Source: an uncultured Acidobacteriia bacterium (GTDB lineage Bacteria; Acidobacteriota; Terriglobia; Bryobacterales; Bryobacteraceae). From it: 64,000 bases of DNA. The stretch's first letter is position 1. Every line of letters begins with the position of its first letter. Made by a program: the position numbers and the translations under genes. This document shows positions 16,537 through 26,765 of this stretch, piece by piece. The DNA lies in the NCBI GenBank assembly GCA_903900705.1, contig CAIUOG010000066.1, positions 62,001 to 126,000 of the forward strand, given 5' to 3'. The notes below the pieces were generated by a model, which saw nothing but the letters and a program-made list of their open reading frames with translations, had not been told where the DNA came from and ran no database searches.

Positions 16537-18230
16537 TGGGACGTACCCTCCTGCTGCTGCTGGTGTGTGTGGCCGGTCTTACGGCCGCGCCACCCGCATG
16601 GCCGGATACCGTCGCACCCATCATTACTCCCGCTGAGAAGAAGACCTGGCAGACGCTGAAGCCGGAAGATCGCCCCGGCTTCGAGCGCGATTTCTGGGCC
16701 ACCCGCAGCATCACGCCGGAGGAGTATTACCGCCGCCTCGCTTACGTGGATGTCCACTGGGGCACGGATAAACCAGGTTCCGGCGCCAATACCGATCCCG
16801 GTCGCGTTTACCTGGCGCTTGGTCCTCCCACGAAGATCACCCGCGTGTCGTCCTCCCGCATCTTCGTTCCCGTGGAGATCTGGTACTACGACAACGTTCC
16901 CGATTTCCTCAATACCGAACTTCGCCTGCTCTTTTACCTCAAGGGAAGTCTCGGCCTGCCAAAGCTCTACTCCCCCACGGTCGATACCATCCGCGCACTG
17001 CTGCTGCCGCAGGCCGGCGCCGTTCACATGTTCGGCCCGAATGACAGCCTCACCGAATCGGACATCCGGAAGAACCTGAAGACCGGACCGGCGGAGGATG
17101 AGGTGATCACCGCCGCGGTCGGCGTTGCCACCGGCATCAAGTACAGCGGCAACGACGAAATTCTCGGGCAGGTGCTCTCGCCACAGCGAATGCTGTCGAA
17201 AAGCCTCCGTACGCGCGTCACGGCGCGCCTGGTTGCCTCGCAGCCGAAGCTGGATACTCTGGTCACCCCCTCGCCCTGGGGAGGCCGCCAGATTGATCTT
17301 CGGCTCGAAACCGCCGCGCAGAAACAGTTCGACATCGAAGTGCAGAGCGGCGTCACCACGCTCTGCCGCGACCAGTTGCAGCTCCGCTTCCCGGACTCGA
17401 AGCCTGTCGAATACACCTACCGCCTCGATCTGCTTCCGGGCGCGTATCGTGTTATCTTTACCGTCGACGGCGTCACTTTCGGCTATCCTCTCCATATCCC
17501 CGCAGTGGCGGACAGCCCCGAATTGGGTTCGCTTTTTCGAGTGGATCTGGATTCCGATTCCGGTTCCTCCCGCGCGCCCTTCACTTTCGATGGCCGCCGC
17601 GCGCATCTGAACCCGTCCGGCCAGTCCGTCATTTTGCCAATCAACAGGCCCTGTCAGGGGAACTGCCGGGTTACCTGGATGCTCCGCCAGGGCGCCGCGG
17701 TCGTCTGGCGCGCCAGTGCGGAGGCCACCACCTTCGCCACCGTGGATCTTCCGCGGAACCTGCCGCCCGGCCTCTATCGCCTCGAAGCCATCACCTCCGC
17801 CGATTCCCGCGCCATGGATCTCCAGTTCGGCCCCGCGTCCCCGGAGCCGAAGTCCACGCTCATTTCCTTCAACGCCAATCTCGCCCCGGCACAGCGACTC
17901 CGCTTCCTCGGCCACCAGTGGCTGTTGCGCGGCAACCTCCCGGAAGCGCGCCGCGCTCTCGAAGCCTCTCTCCGCGAAGGGCCCACCACGGAAACGCAGG
18001 TAGAGTTCGCCCGCCTCGAAGTTGCAGCGGGCAGCCTGGATGCGGCCAGGGAACGTCTCCGCGCCGTCCTCGGCCGCAATCCGGATCACTTCGAGGCCCT
18101 CGCCGTCTACGGCTCCATCGAAGCCCAACTGCAGGATTACGCCGTCGCCGCCGAATACTACCGCAAGGCGCTCGCCGTGCAGGACTCTCCCGCACTGCGC
18201 GCTGCCCTCGCGCAGCTTCCCGCGCGCTAA
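16536..18230 (+). CDS. GWxTD-domain protein with C-terminal TPR
   Basis: A 564-residue exported protein. After a signal peptide ([20 protein letters not shown]) comes a GWxTD domain (about residues 25-115), with VHWGTDKPG and [13 protein letters not shown] as the diagnostic segment. A long beta-rich central part follows, then TPR-like helices near the C-terminus (about 445-560). GWxTD domains are common in Acidobacteria and related phyla and have no proven function. Their presence beside Oar-like receptors is frequent in my experience of such genomes, but that is general knowledge rather than a test. The ATG lies inside the receptor stop codon (TGATG), so translation is coupled. Confidence 0.8.
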   Translation: MGRTLLLLLVCVAGLTAAPPAWPDTVAPIITPAEKKTWQTLKPEDRPGFERDFWATRSITPEEYYRRLAYVDVHWGTDKPGSGANTDPGRVYLALGPPTKITRVSSSRIFVPVEIWYYDNVPDFLNTELRLLFYLKGSLGLPKLYSPTVDTIRALLLPQAGAVHMFGPNDSLTESDIRKNLKTGPAEDEVITAAVGVATGIKYSGNDEILGQVLSPQRMLSKSLRTRVTARLVASQPKLDTLVTPSPWGGRQIDLRLETAAQKQFDIEVQSGVTTLCRDQLQLRFPDSKPVEYTYRLDLLPGAYRVIFTVDGVTFGYPLHIPAVADSPELGSLFRVDLDSDSGSSRAPFTFDGRRAHLNPSGQSVILPINRPCQGNCRVTWMLRQGAAVVWRASAEATTFATVDLPRNLPPGLYRLEAITSADSRAMDLQFGPASPEPKSTLISFNANLAPAQRLRFLGHQWLLRGNLPEARRALEASLREGPTTETQVEFARLEVAAGSLDAARERLRAVLGRNPDHFEALAVYGSIEAQLQDYAVAAEYYRKALAVQDSPALRAALAQLPAR

Positions 18231-18567
18231 TCTCCCGATTTCCTGTTCACAGCGCCGCCAAAAATATTTCCGGCGCTCCACCGGCATGGCAAAACCTTCG
18301 ATCCGGCGCGCGGCTCAGATCCTCCCGCCTGCTCCGGACTCTGCCGAAAACGGGCTTTTCGCACCGTTTTTCCCGCTGGCGGAGCCTGCATCAAACGCGG
18401 TCCGCGCGCCGTGGAACAGGCCTTGTTTCCCGCCGTCGCCCTGCAAAATTGTTCCGCCCCTGCCGGCGCCGCGCCTCCCGCAGTCTATGATGAAGTTTCG
18501 GGGGCAGGGCGCATGCGGAGAATCTTCTCCCGGTGGCCTTTCATCGAACAATAAGGAAGGGAAAGGA
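18231..18567. other. 337-base intergenic region upstream of clpP
   Basis: No convincing gene. An AGCGCCG/CGGCGCT pair (18251-18257, 18271-18277) with a 13-base A/T-rich loop could end the upstream transcript but has no T-run. CGAAAA/TTTTCG (18345-18350, 18356-18361) is a second small dyad. TATGAT (18486-18491) is a good -10 candidate for clpP, without a matching -35 at normal spacing. An open frame here is only the upstream extension of clpP and has no ClpP-like sequence. Confidence 0.4.
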
Positions 18568-19188
18568 ATGGGTAACTCTCTGCTGGTTCCAATGGTTGTG
18601 GAACAGACGTCCCGAGGGGAACGGTCTTACGACATCTACTCGCGTCTGCTGAAAGAGAACATCATCTTTCTGGGAACGCCGATCGACGACACAGTCGCGA
18701 ACCTGATCATCGCCCAGTTGCTGTTTCTGGAGGCCGAAGATCCGGAGCGCGATATCTCGATCTACATCAATTCGCCGGGTGGTTCCATCACCGCCGGCCT
18801 TGCGATTCTTGACACGATGGCATTCGTTCGGCCTGACATCGTAACCATCTGCGTGGGCCAGGCGGCGTCCATGGGCGCAGTCCTGCTGGCCGCGGGAACG
18901 AAAGGCAAGCGCTTCAGCCTGCCCAACTCGCGCATCATGATCCACCAGCCCTCCATGCAGGGTCTGGCAGGCCAGGCGGCCGATATCGACATTTATGCGA
19001 AGGAAATCCTCCGCATGCGCGAGATGCTGAATAAGATCCTCGCCGATGCCAGCGGTCAGTCCATCGAACGCGTTGGCCGCGATGTGGATCGCGACTACAT
19101 CATGGGGCCCGAACAGGCCGTGGAATATGGCATCATCGATCGCGTCATCACCAGCCGTGACCTCGCGCCCGCGCCGGTTTCCAAATAA
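18568..19188 (+). CDS. clpP: ATP-dependent Clp protease proteolytic subunit
   Basis: A 206-residue ClpP of normal length. It shows the family blocks [26 protein letters not shown] with the catalytic Ser (about residue 101), [10 protein letters not shown] with the catalytic His (about 126), and the Asp in [10 protein letters not shown] (about 176). It forms the barrel protease that degrades proteins fed by ClpX or ClpA-type unfoldases in the cytoplasm. The start at 18568 has a strong AAGGAAGGGAAAGG purine stretch before it; a longer in-frame extension upstream has no family similarity. No clpX or tig gene is adjacent, unlike the common tig-clpP-clpX order. A strong terminator follows at 19206-19253. 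Confidence 0.97.
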   Translation: MGNSLLVPMVVEQTSRGERSYDIYSRLLKENIIFLGTPIDDTVANLIIAQLLFLEAEDPERDISIYINSPGGSITAGLAILDTMAFVRPDIVTICVGQAASMGAVLLAAGTKGKRFSLPNSRIMIHQPSMQGLAGQAADIDIYAKEILRMREMLNKILADASGQSIERVGRDVDRDYIMGPEQAVEYGIIDRVITSRDLAPAPVSK

Positions 19189-19205
19189 CACATCACTGCT
19201 CCACC

Positions 19206-19253
19206 GGGCGATGGGGGAAGGCTGTAACAAGTCTTTCCCCATCGCCCTTCTTT
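19206..19253 (+). terminator. Rho-independent terminator of clpP
   Basis: A 15-base stem, GGGCGATGGGGGAAG (19206-19220) with CTTTCCCCATCGCCC (19233-19247), has one G-T pair and a 12-base loop. It is followed by TTCTTT. Confidence 0.85.
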
Positions 19254-19263
19254 CATTGTTACC

Positions 19264-19290
19264 GTAAACGTTCGTACAGTTAACGGTTAC
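19264..19290. promoter_or_regulatory. Imperfect dyad, candidate operator upstream of the SDR gene
   Basis: GTAAACGTT (19264-19272) and AACGGTTAC (19282-19290) form a 9-base inverted repeat with one mismatch, centred about 54 bases before the SDR start. Size and spacing suit a dimeric repressor. The cognate regulator is not in the immediate neighbourhood. Confidence 0.35.
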
Positions 19291-19316
19291 CTTCTGAACC
19301 CTGATCCCCATAGGCG

Positions 19317-19322
19317 TAAGAT
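19317..19322 (+). promoter_or_regulatory. -10 element TAAGAT of the SDR gene
   Basis: TAAGAT ends 8 bases before ATG 19331, predicting a transcript starting at or just before the start codon. A GGAA between them could still act as a ribosome-binding site. Confidence 0.45.
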
Positions 19323-19330
19323 GGAAATTC

Positions 19331-20095
19331 ATGCGCCTTGCGAATAAGGTTTCCATAATCACCGGCGCCGGAGCCGGCATCGGCGAGGGCACCGCGATCC
19401 GTTTTGCCGAAGAAGGCTCCCGTCTGGTCCTGGCCGATATCAGCGAGGCAAACGTGAACGCCGTCGCGGCTCAGGTTGCCGCCCTGGGCGCCGAAGTCGT
19501 CGCCGTCGCCGGAGACATTTCGAAAGAGGATGACGCCCGCCGGATCAGCGACGTCGCGGTACAGAAATTCGGTGGGATCGACATTCTGGTCAACAACGCC
19601 GCCAACTTCACCACCATCGGCGTCGAAAAGGCCTCCGTCGAAGACTGGCAGCGTGTTCTGGGCGTCAACGTCATCGGCACCGCCCTGGTCGCCAAACACG
19701 CGATCCCGCACATCCGTCAGCGCGGCAAGGGTTCCATCGTCAACGTTTCCTCCACCAGCGCCCTCATGGCGCAGCCGGATTTCGCCACCTACAACACCAG
19801 CAAGGGCGCGCTGCTCTCCATGACCATCTGTATGGCGCTCGACCTCGCTCCCCACAACATTCGCGTCAACAGCATCTGTCCCGGCTGCGTGCTCACCAGT
19901 GCCACCGAACGCGAGTGGATCCGCATGGGCATCACAAAGGAACAGTGGATCGCCGAAATGGCCCCGCAGCACATGCTCAACCGCGTGGGGGAAGCCCGGG
20001 AAATCGCCAACGCCATCCTGTTTTTCGCCTCCGACGAAGCCAGCTTCATCACCGGTGCGCATCTCATGGTGGACGGCGGTCGCATCGCCAAGTAG
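19331..20095 (+). CDS. SDR family NAD(P)-dependent oxidoreductase
   Basis: A 254-residue classical short-chain dehydrogenase. It has the glycine-rich cofactor motif TGAGAGIG (residues 11-18), VLADIS (an acidic residue after the second strand favours NAD), DILVNNAA, and the catalytic Ser-Tyr-Lys in NVSSTS...YNTSK (about S141, Y154, K158). It ends with the typical ASFITGAHLMVDGG. Length is normal for the family. It catalyses oxidation or reduction of an alcohol/carbonyl pair, probably on a small hydroxylated substrate, which cannot be identified. The gene stands alone, between the clpP terminator and the promoter of the repeat protein, and may be controlled through the dyad at 19264-19290. Confidence 0.9.
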   Translation: MRLANKVSIITGAGAGIGEGTAIRFAEEGSRLVLADISEANVNAVAAQVAALGAEVVAVAGDISKEDDARRISDVAVQKFGGIDILVNNAANFTTIGVEKASVEDWQRVLGVNVIGTALVAKHAIPHIRQRGKGSIVNVSSTSALMAQPDFATYNTSKGALLSMTICMALDLAPHNIRVNSICPGCVLTSATEREWIRMGITKEQWIAEMAPQHMLNRVGEAREIANAILFFASDEASFITGAHLMVDGGRIAK

Positions 20096-20123
20096 TTCCG
20101 CGCCGTCTGCCGGCATCCGACTG

Positions 20124-20151
20124 TTAACTTTTTGAGAGGGCGGGGTATAGT
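20124..20151 (+). promoter_or_regulatory. Candidate promoter of the first HExxE repeat protein
   Basis: TTAACT (20124-20129), 16 bases, then TATAGT (20146-20151). The -10 sits inside a GCGGGG...CCCGC dyad that could also end the SDR transcript or form an operator. An 80-base leader would follow. No Shine-Dalgarno is visible before ATG 20234; the region is A-rich instead. Confidence 0.4.
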
Positions 20152-20233
20152 ACCCGCTTTCGGCCCCGACCTTTCGCCCTGCCCTCTACTCCGGTAGCAT
20201 CGGGTAGTAGGCATCCTTCTAAATCAAACAAAA

Positions 20234-22645
20234 ATGAAAATTTCAGGACTTATTTTCGCCGGTCTGGCCGCGTCGTGCCTGATCCACGCACAAAGCACCG
20301 AGCTCCGGCACAACCCGCCCCCGTCGCACCGTTCCGCCCGCTACGTCTCCTTCCCGAATCAACCTTCGCAGGACCCGGCGGACCCGGCCACACTCCGCAC
20401 CGGCCTGAACTCCCGCGCCACCGTCGCCACCGTCCCCATTTGGGCTTCCACAGATGGCGCCTACGGCTACCAGATGGTCGGCGCCAGCCCCATGACCGCA
20501 GCCGCCGGAACCACCACAATTCCCACCGTCATCGTCCCCCTGGTGCTGACTTTTGCGGACGGCAATAAGTCTGATCCAACGGCCTCGAACACCTGCTCCT
20601 CCCAGTCGCCCGTGTCGCTGGTGCAGTCGTCCCCTATTTTTAACAACTACGCCTTTACCGCCGGCGGCGTCAGCCTCGGCTCCACGCAGTTTCTCGATGC
20701 CTTCCAGCGCGCCAACTTCTGGCAGTATGCCGGTCCCACCGGAATCAGCCCGAACTACCACACTCTCCTTTCCCAGACCACGCTCGCGCCCATTGCCATC
20801 GCCGTTCCCTCCGCCAGCGGCAGCACGGTCGCGGCAACCTGTGGCCGCCTCGGCGAAATGGACCTCAACTGGTTCGACTCCTATGTGCAGGGCACCGTCT
20901 TTCCGAAGCTCGCCACGCTCGGCGTTACACCCTCCAGCCTCCCGGTCTTTCTGCTCTACAACACCGTGATGTATCAAACGACCACCAGCAACTGCTGCAT
21001 CATCGGCTATCACTCCGCCTTCAACAACCCCAGCTATTCCAGCGCCGTGCAGTCCTATGCCGTGGCGGACTTTGAGACCTCCGGCAGCTTCGGAAGCACG
21101 CAGGACATCGCCGCTCTTTCCCACGAACTCGGCGAATGGCTCGACGATCCCACCGGCAACAACCCGACACCCTACTGGGGCCACATCGGCCAGGTCAGCG
21201 GCTGCCAGAACAATCTCGAGGTTGGCGATCCGCTGAGCGGAACCGAACTCGCCGTCACCATGTCGAACGCCTATACCTACCATGTTCAGGAACTGGCCTT
21301 CAAAAGCTGGTTCTATCACGACGCCGCCTCGTCCGGCGTGAACGGCTGGTACTCGTCCAACGGCACCTTTAAGGCCCCCGCCGCCTCCTGCGAAACCTCC
21401 ACCACCTCGCTCACCATCACCCCGGTCAGCATCGCCGCCGGGTCCTCCACTACGGTTGCGATCAAAGTGGCGCCCGGTTCCGGTTACACCGGCATCCCGT
21501 CAGGCGCCGTGAATCTGGTCAACAGCACGTCCGCCACGACTCTCGCCACCTACACTCTCAGCGGCGGCGCGGTGAATACGACTGCCGTACTGCCCGCTGG
21601 CAGCTACAACGTCACCGCCAACTACACCGGAGATCTGAACTTTGCCGCCAGCACCTCCGCCGCTGTCGCGGTCACGGTCGGAACGGCCTCGGCCACTGTG
21701 AGCCCCGTTTCGCTCGCCTTCGCGAGTCTGGCCGTCGGAACCTCCGGCGCCGCCCAGACTGTCACGTTCACCAACACCGGTACCGCGCCCGTCACCATCT
21801 CCTCGGTCTCCATCACCGGCGCCAGCCCCGCCGACTACAGCCAGACCAACACCTGCGGCAAGAGCGTAGCGGTGGGTGCGAAGTGTACCGCATCTGTCAT
21901 CTTCAAGCCGACCGCGACCGGGACCCGCACGGCAACGCTCGCCTTCGCCGACAACATCGCCGGCTCGCCCCAGACAGTGGCGCTCTCGGGAACGGCGACG
22001 GCCCCCGCCGCGCCGGTCGTCAGTCTCAGCCCCACGTCGCTTACCTTCACCAGTACGGTGGTGGGCGTCTCCAGCGCCGCCCAGACCGTCACGGTAAAAA
22101 ATACCGGCGCCGCATCGCTCAGCATTACCTCTGTCTCCGTCACCGGGGACTACAGCCAGACCAATACCTGCGGAACCAGTCTCGCGGCCGCGGCAAGCTG
22201 CTCCATCGCGGTGACCTTCAAGCCCACCGCGTCCGGCGCCCGAACCGGGTCACTGAGCATTGCCGACAACGCCTCCGGTTCGCCCCAGACCGTTTCTCTC
22301 ACCGGTACAGCTACTGCTGCCACCGCGCCGAAGGTGACCCTCAGCCCCACCTCGCTGAGCTTCGCTTCCACCACCGTCGGGACCACCTCGGCCGCAAAAA
22401 CCATCTCGCTCACCAACAGCGGCACGGCGCTGCTGACCATCAGCTCCATTGCCGTGAGCGGAACCAATGCCCCGGATTTCGCACAGACCAACAACTGCGG
22501 AACCAGTCTGGCGGTAAATGCCGCCTGCACGATTTCGGTGACTTTCAAGCCGACCGCGAAGAGCAGTCGCAGCGCTTCCATTACTATCTCGGATAACGTT
22601 GCGGGATCTCCCCAAAGTGTATCTCTCAGCGGCACTGGTAAGTAG
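20234..22645 (+). CDS. Secreted HExxE peptidase-like protein with Ig-like and three HYDIN-type repeats
   Basis: An 803-residue exported protein. After the signal peptide (MKISGLIFAGLAASCLIHAQ) comes a head of about 370 residues with SHELGEWLDDPTGNN (H297, E298, E301) followed by NLEVGDPLSG. This resembles putative zinc peptidases with HExxExxxDP and a later acidic-GD segment. Next is a bacterial Ig-like domain (about 385-475). Three choice-of-anchor-D/ASPM-SPD2-HYDIN repeats of about 105 residues follow, each with SLxF...VG, a Cys pair (NTCG...C) and FKPTA. The protein is probably a cell-surface or secreted enzyme or adhesin. Peptidase activity is inference from the motif only. The next gene is a full-length paralogue. 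Confidence 0.75.
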   Translation: MKISGLIFAGLAASCLIHAQSTELRHNPPPSHRSARYVSFPNQPSQDPADPATLRTGLNSRATVATVPIWASTDGAYGYQMVGASPMTAAAGTTTIPTVIVPLVLTFADGNKSDPTASNTCSSQSPVSLVQSSPIFNNYAFTAGGVSLGSTQFLDAFQRANFWQYAGPTGISPNYHTLLSQTTLAPIAIAVPSASGSTVAATCGRLGEMDLNWFDSYVQGTVFPKLATLGVTPSSLPVFLLYNTVMYQTTTSNCCIIGYHSAFNNPSYSSAVQSYAVADFETSGSFGSTQDIAALSHELGEWLDDPTGNNPTPYWGHIGQVSGCQNNLEVGDPLSGTELAVTMSNAYTYHVQELAFKSWFYHDAASSGVNGWYSSNGTFKAPAASCETSTTSLTITPVSIAAGSSTTVAIKVAPGSGYTGIPSGAVNLVNSTSATTLATYTLSGGAVNTTAVLPAGSYNVTANYTGDLNFAASTSAAVAVTVGTASATVSPVSLAFASLAVGTSGAAQTVTFTNTGTAPVTISSVSITGASPADYSQTNTCGKSVAVGAKCTASVIFKPTATGTRTATLAFADNIAGSPQTVALSGTATAPAAPVVSLSPTSLTFTSTVVGVSSAAQTVTVKNTGAASLSITSVSVTGDYSQTNTCGTSLAAAASCSIAVTFKPTASGARTGSLSIADNASGSPQTVSLTGTATAATAPKVTLSPTSLSFASTTVGTTSAAKTISLTNSGTALLTISSIAVSGTNAPDFAQTNNCGTSLAVNAACTISVTFKPTAKSSRSASITISDNVAGSPQSVSLSGTGK

Positions 22646-22744
22646 AAGTGCTGAAAATATAAGGAATAGGAGTAATTAAAACTCGCTGAAAAGAGCGGGA
22701 ACCTGCAGTAACATCGGTAACAGAAACACCCAAGGAGCAATCTG

Positions 22745-25198
22745 GTGAGCTGTACCGCGTTACGAAGGCTTCCCGCCTTTTTTGTCTTATCTCTTTCCGC
22801 TTTTAGTCAGATATTTCATGGCTCGGAAGAGACTGTGAGCACTCCGCCCTCGCGGCCTGTCCGCTACGTTTCACGTCCTGCGAATACCACGCGGTCTCTG
22901 AATCCCGAATCCTTCAGCACAAGAGCCGCGGGCGCTTCCGTGTCCGCCCTGCCTCTCTGGCAGGCCACTTCAGGATCTTACTCCTATCAGATGGTGGGCT
23001 CCAGTCCTCTGCAGGCCGGCGCGGGCACAACCACAATACCCGCCGTGATTATTCCGGTTACCATCAAATTCTCTGACGGCACGACTTACGATCCTGCCGT
23101 CACCAGCACCTGCTCCACGCAGACTCCTCTTTCTCTCGTACAGTCATCGCCTTTGTTTAATAGCGCGAATTATACAGTGGGCGGCGCCAACGTGGGCGCC
23201 ACTCAGTTTGCCGATTATTTTCAGCGTGCGAATTTCTGGCAATCAACGGGCGGCGGCCTCAGCCCGAACTATCACATCCTGCTCAGCGCTTCCGCGGCGC
23301 CCTCTGTACAGATCACGGTTCCGGCCGCGAACGGTAAGACCGCTGCCGCGGGTTGCGGACGTCTGGGCGAGATGGATATTAACTGGTTCGACAGTTATCT
23401 CATCAATACGGTTTTTCCGGCTCTCTCTTCCACGGTGCATCCCTCGATGCTTCCGGTATTTGTCCTCGAAAACGTCGTCATGTATGAGACGACCGCCACC
23501 AATTGCTGCATCCTGGGTTATCACTCCGGCTTCAGCAGCTCCGGCGCGCTGCAGACTTATGTGGTGGCGGACTTCGATACCAGTAACAGCTTCGGCAGCA
23601 CGAAAGACGTCGCCGCCATGTCGCATGAAATCGGGGAATGGCTGGACGACCCCACGGGTAACAACGCCACGCCTTCCTGGGGCAATATCGGCCAGGTCTC
23701 CGGCTGCCAGGGGAACCTCGAAGTAGGCGACCCGCTGAGCGGCTCCAACTTTACCGTCACCATGTCGAACGCCTACGTATACCACCTGCAGGAACTGGCC
23801 TTCAAAAGCTGGTTCTTCCGGGATTCTCCATCCACCGGCGTGAACGGCTGGTATTCGTCGCGGGGAACCCTCACCACGCCGTCGAAGCCCTGCAATATCT
23901 CAACAACCAGCCTGACCATCTCGCCCACTACCCTCTCACCGGGTTCCGCCGCGACCGTGAAGATTACCGTCGCGCACAGTTCCGGTGGCAGCGGTACGCC
24001 AACTGGGAACGTGACCCTGGTGGACAGCCTGAGCACCACGCCCCTCGCGACCTATCCGCTCAGCGCCGGCGCAGTCAACACCACCATCACCACTCTGCCC
24101 TCCGGCAGCTATACCGTGACAGCCAACTACCCGGGTGACTCCAACTTCGGCCCCAGTTCTTCCTCCCCGGTATCAGTCACAGTCGGCGCGCCCGGCGTCA
24201 CGCTGACGCCGCTTTCGCTCGCCTTCCCAGGTACCACCATCGGCAACAGTTCCGCCACGCAATCGGTCACCATCTCCAATTCCGGTACCGCGCCACTCAA
24301 CATCGCTTCCGTCTCCTTCACGGGTGGCAGCCCCGGTGACTATACCCAGACGAATACCTGCGCCGCCGCCCTCGCGGTTCATGCCACCTGCACGGTCGTC
24401 GTGACCTTTAAGCCCACGGCGGCAGGCGTCCGGACCGCCTCGCTGAGTGTCGCCGACAACGCCACCGGCTCGCCCCAGGCCGTCGCACTCACCGGAACGG
24501 CTGTGGCCGGCGCACCCGCTCCCCGCGTCACCCTCAGTGCCGCCGCGATCACCTTCCCTTCCACGCTGGTGGGTTCAGCCAGCACGTCTCAGAGCGTCAC
24601 CATCACCAACAGCGGCAATGCCATTCTCACCGGCATCTCAATCACAAAGGCGGGCGTCAGCCCCGGCGACTTCACGGAAACCACCACCTGCGCCGCCACC
24701 CTCGCCGCCGCGGCCAGTTGCACCGTCACGGTCGCCTTCAAGCCCACGGCGGCATCCGCGAGGTCCGCCACCGTCAGCATTGCCGACAACGCCACCGGCT
24801 CGCCCCAGATCATCACGCTTTCCGGCGCCGGCGCCAGCCCGAACGCGGGACCCCGGGCCACCCTGAGCGTCACGTCCCTGGCCTTCCCCTCCACCGTGGT
24901 GGGCGGCGCGAGCGCCAATCAGACGGCCACACTCACCAACACCGGAACCTCCACGCTTACGCTGGCCGCCGTCTATCTGACCGGTACGAACGCCACGGAT
25001 TTCATTGGCTATACCACCTGCGGCCAGACTTTGCCGGCCGCCGCCAGTTGCGACGTCACGCTTGCGTTTAAGCCGAAGGCCGCCGGCGCCCGCACCGCTT
25101 CCGTCGTCTTCATCGACAATGCTTCTCCGGTCAACGGCTCCGCCGCGACCCAATCGGTGGCACTTTCGGGCGCCGCCACCGTCAAAAGCACGAAATAG
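22745..25198 (+). CDS. Paralogue: secreted HExxE peptidase-like protein with Ig-like and three HYDIN-type repeats
   Basis: An 817-residue protein collinear with its upstream neighbour. It has a signal peptide, the head with SHEIGEWLDDPTGNN and NLEVGDPLSG, an Ig-like domain, and three HYDIN-type repeats with conserved Cys pairs and FKPTA or FKPKA. The start is GTG 22745, with AAGGAG about 8 bases before it. The head regions share long identical stretches (for example NAYxYHxQELAFKSWF), so the pair arose by tandem duplication and both heads are under constraint. The 99-base spacer has only a weak CGCT/AGCG hairpin, so the two may be cotranscribed. A strong hairpin follows at 25208. Confidence 0.75.
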   Translation: MSCTALRRLPAFFVLSLSAFSQIFHGSEETVSTPPSRPVRYVSRPANTTRSLNPESFSTRAAGASVSALPLWQATSGSYSYQMVGSSPLQAGAGTTTIPAVIIPVTIKFSDGTTYDPAVTSTCSTQTPLSLVQSSPLFNSANYTVGGANVGATQFADYFQRANFWQSTGGGLSPNYHILLSASAAPSVQITVPAANGKTAAAGCGRLGEMDINWFDSYLINTVFPALSSTVHPSMLPVFVLENVVMYETTATNCCILGYHSGFSSSGALQTYVVADFDTSNSFGSTKDVAAMSHEIGEWLDDPTGNNATPSWGNIGQVSGCQGNLEVGDPLSGSNFTVTMSNAYVYHLQELAFKSWFFRDSPSTGVNGWYSSRGTLTTPSKPCNISTTSLTISPTTLSPGSAATVKITVAHSSGGSGTPTGNVTLVDSLSTTPLATYPLSAGAVNTTITTLPSGSYTVTANYPGDSNFGPSSSSPVSVTVGAPGVTLTPLSLAFPGTTIGNSSATQSVTISNSGTAPLNIASVSFTGGSPGDYTQTNTCAAALAVHATCTVVVTFKPTAAGVRTASLSVADNATGSPQAVALTGTAVAGAPAPRVTLSAAAITFPSTLVGSASTSQSVTITNSGNAILTGISITKAGVSPGDFTETTTCAATLAAAASCTVTVAFKPTAASARSATVSIADNATGSPQIITLSGAGASPNAGPRATLSVTSLAFPSTVVGGASANQTATLTNTGTSTLTLAAVYLTGTNATDFIGYTTCGQTLPAAASCDVTLAFKPKAAGARTASVVFIDNASPVNGSAATQSVALSGAATVKSTK

Positions 25199-26428
<1,230 letters not shown>

Positions 26429-26429
26429 C

Positions 26430-26741
26430 GTGTCATTTTCACTTCTCCTGCTGCAACAGCAGCCTTCCAATTCGATCTATCTCTTTGCGCCCTACGCTCT
26501 GATCGCCGTAGTCTTTTATTTTCTTTTGTTTATGCCTATGCAGAAGCAAAAGAAAAAACAGGCCCAGATGCTTGCCGACCTGAAAGCCGGCGACTCCGTC
26601 ATCACCAACGGCGGCCTTATGGGCACCGTCACCGCCGTGGATGGTGACACAATAGTTCTCAGAATCAAACCGGACAACCTGAAACTTCAGTTCGCCCGCT
26701 CCGCAGTCAGCTCCATCGTGCTGCCGGAAGGCACGAAGTAA
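26430..26741 (+). CDS. yajC: Preprotein translocase subunit YajC
   Basis: A 103-residue protein with one N-terminal transmembrane segment (APYALIAVVFYFLLFMPMQ) followed by a basic stretch QKKKQ. The YajC core KAGDSVITNGGLMGTVTAVD is present. YajC associates with SecDF in the accessory Sec complex that assists protein export. The start is GTG 26430, one base after the tgt stop, with GGAAAG upstream. Position between tgt and secD is the usual one. Confidence 0.95.
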   Translation: MSFSLLLLQQQPSNSIYLFAPYALIAVVFYFLLFMPMQKQKKKQAQMLADLKAGDSVITNGGLMGTVTAVDGDTIVLRIKPDNLKLQFARSAVSSIVLPEGTK

Positions 26742-26765
26742 CCTCGCAATAAGGCAAATACTCAC

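Noticed and set aside
16491-18287. 598-residue minus-strand open frame opposite the GWxTD gene
   Set aside because: No domain-like sequence, and the plus-strand protein has a signal peptide, GWxTD motif and coupled start.
18022-18567. N-terminal extension of ClpP by 182 codons
   Set aside because: It overlaps the GWxTD gene in another frame, has no ClpP similarity, and the ATG at 18568 has a strong ribosome-binding site and normal length.
21700-25190. Regularly spaced similar DNA segments suggestive of an array
   Set aside because: They are about 310-base coding repeats for HYDIN-type domains, in frame and diverged, not a CRISPR array.
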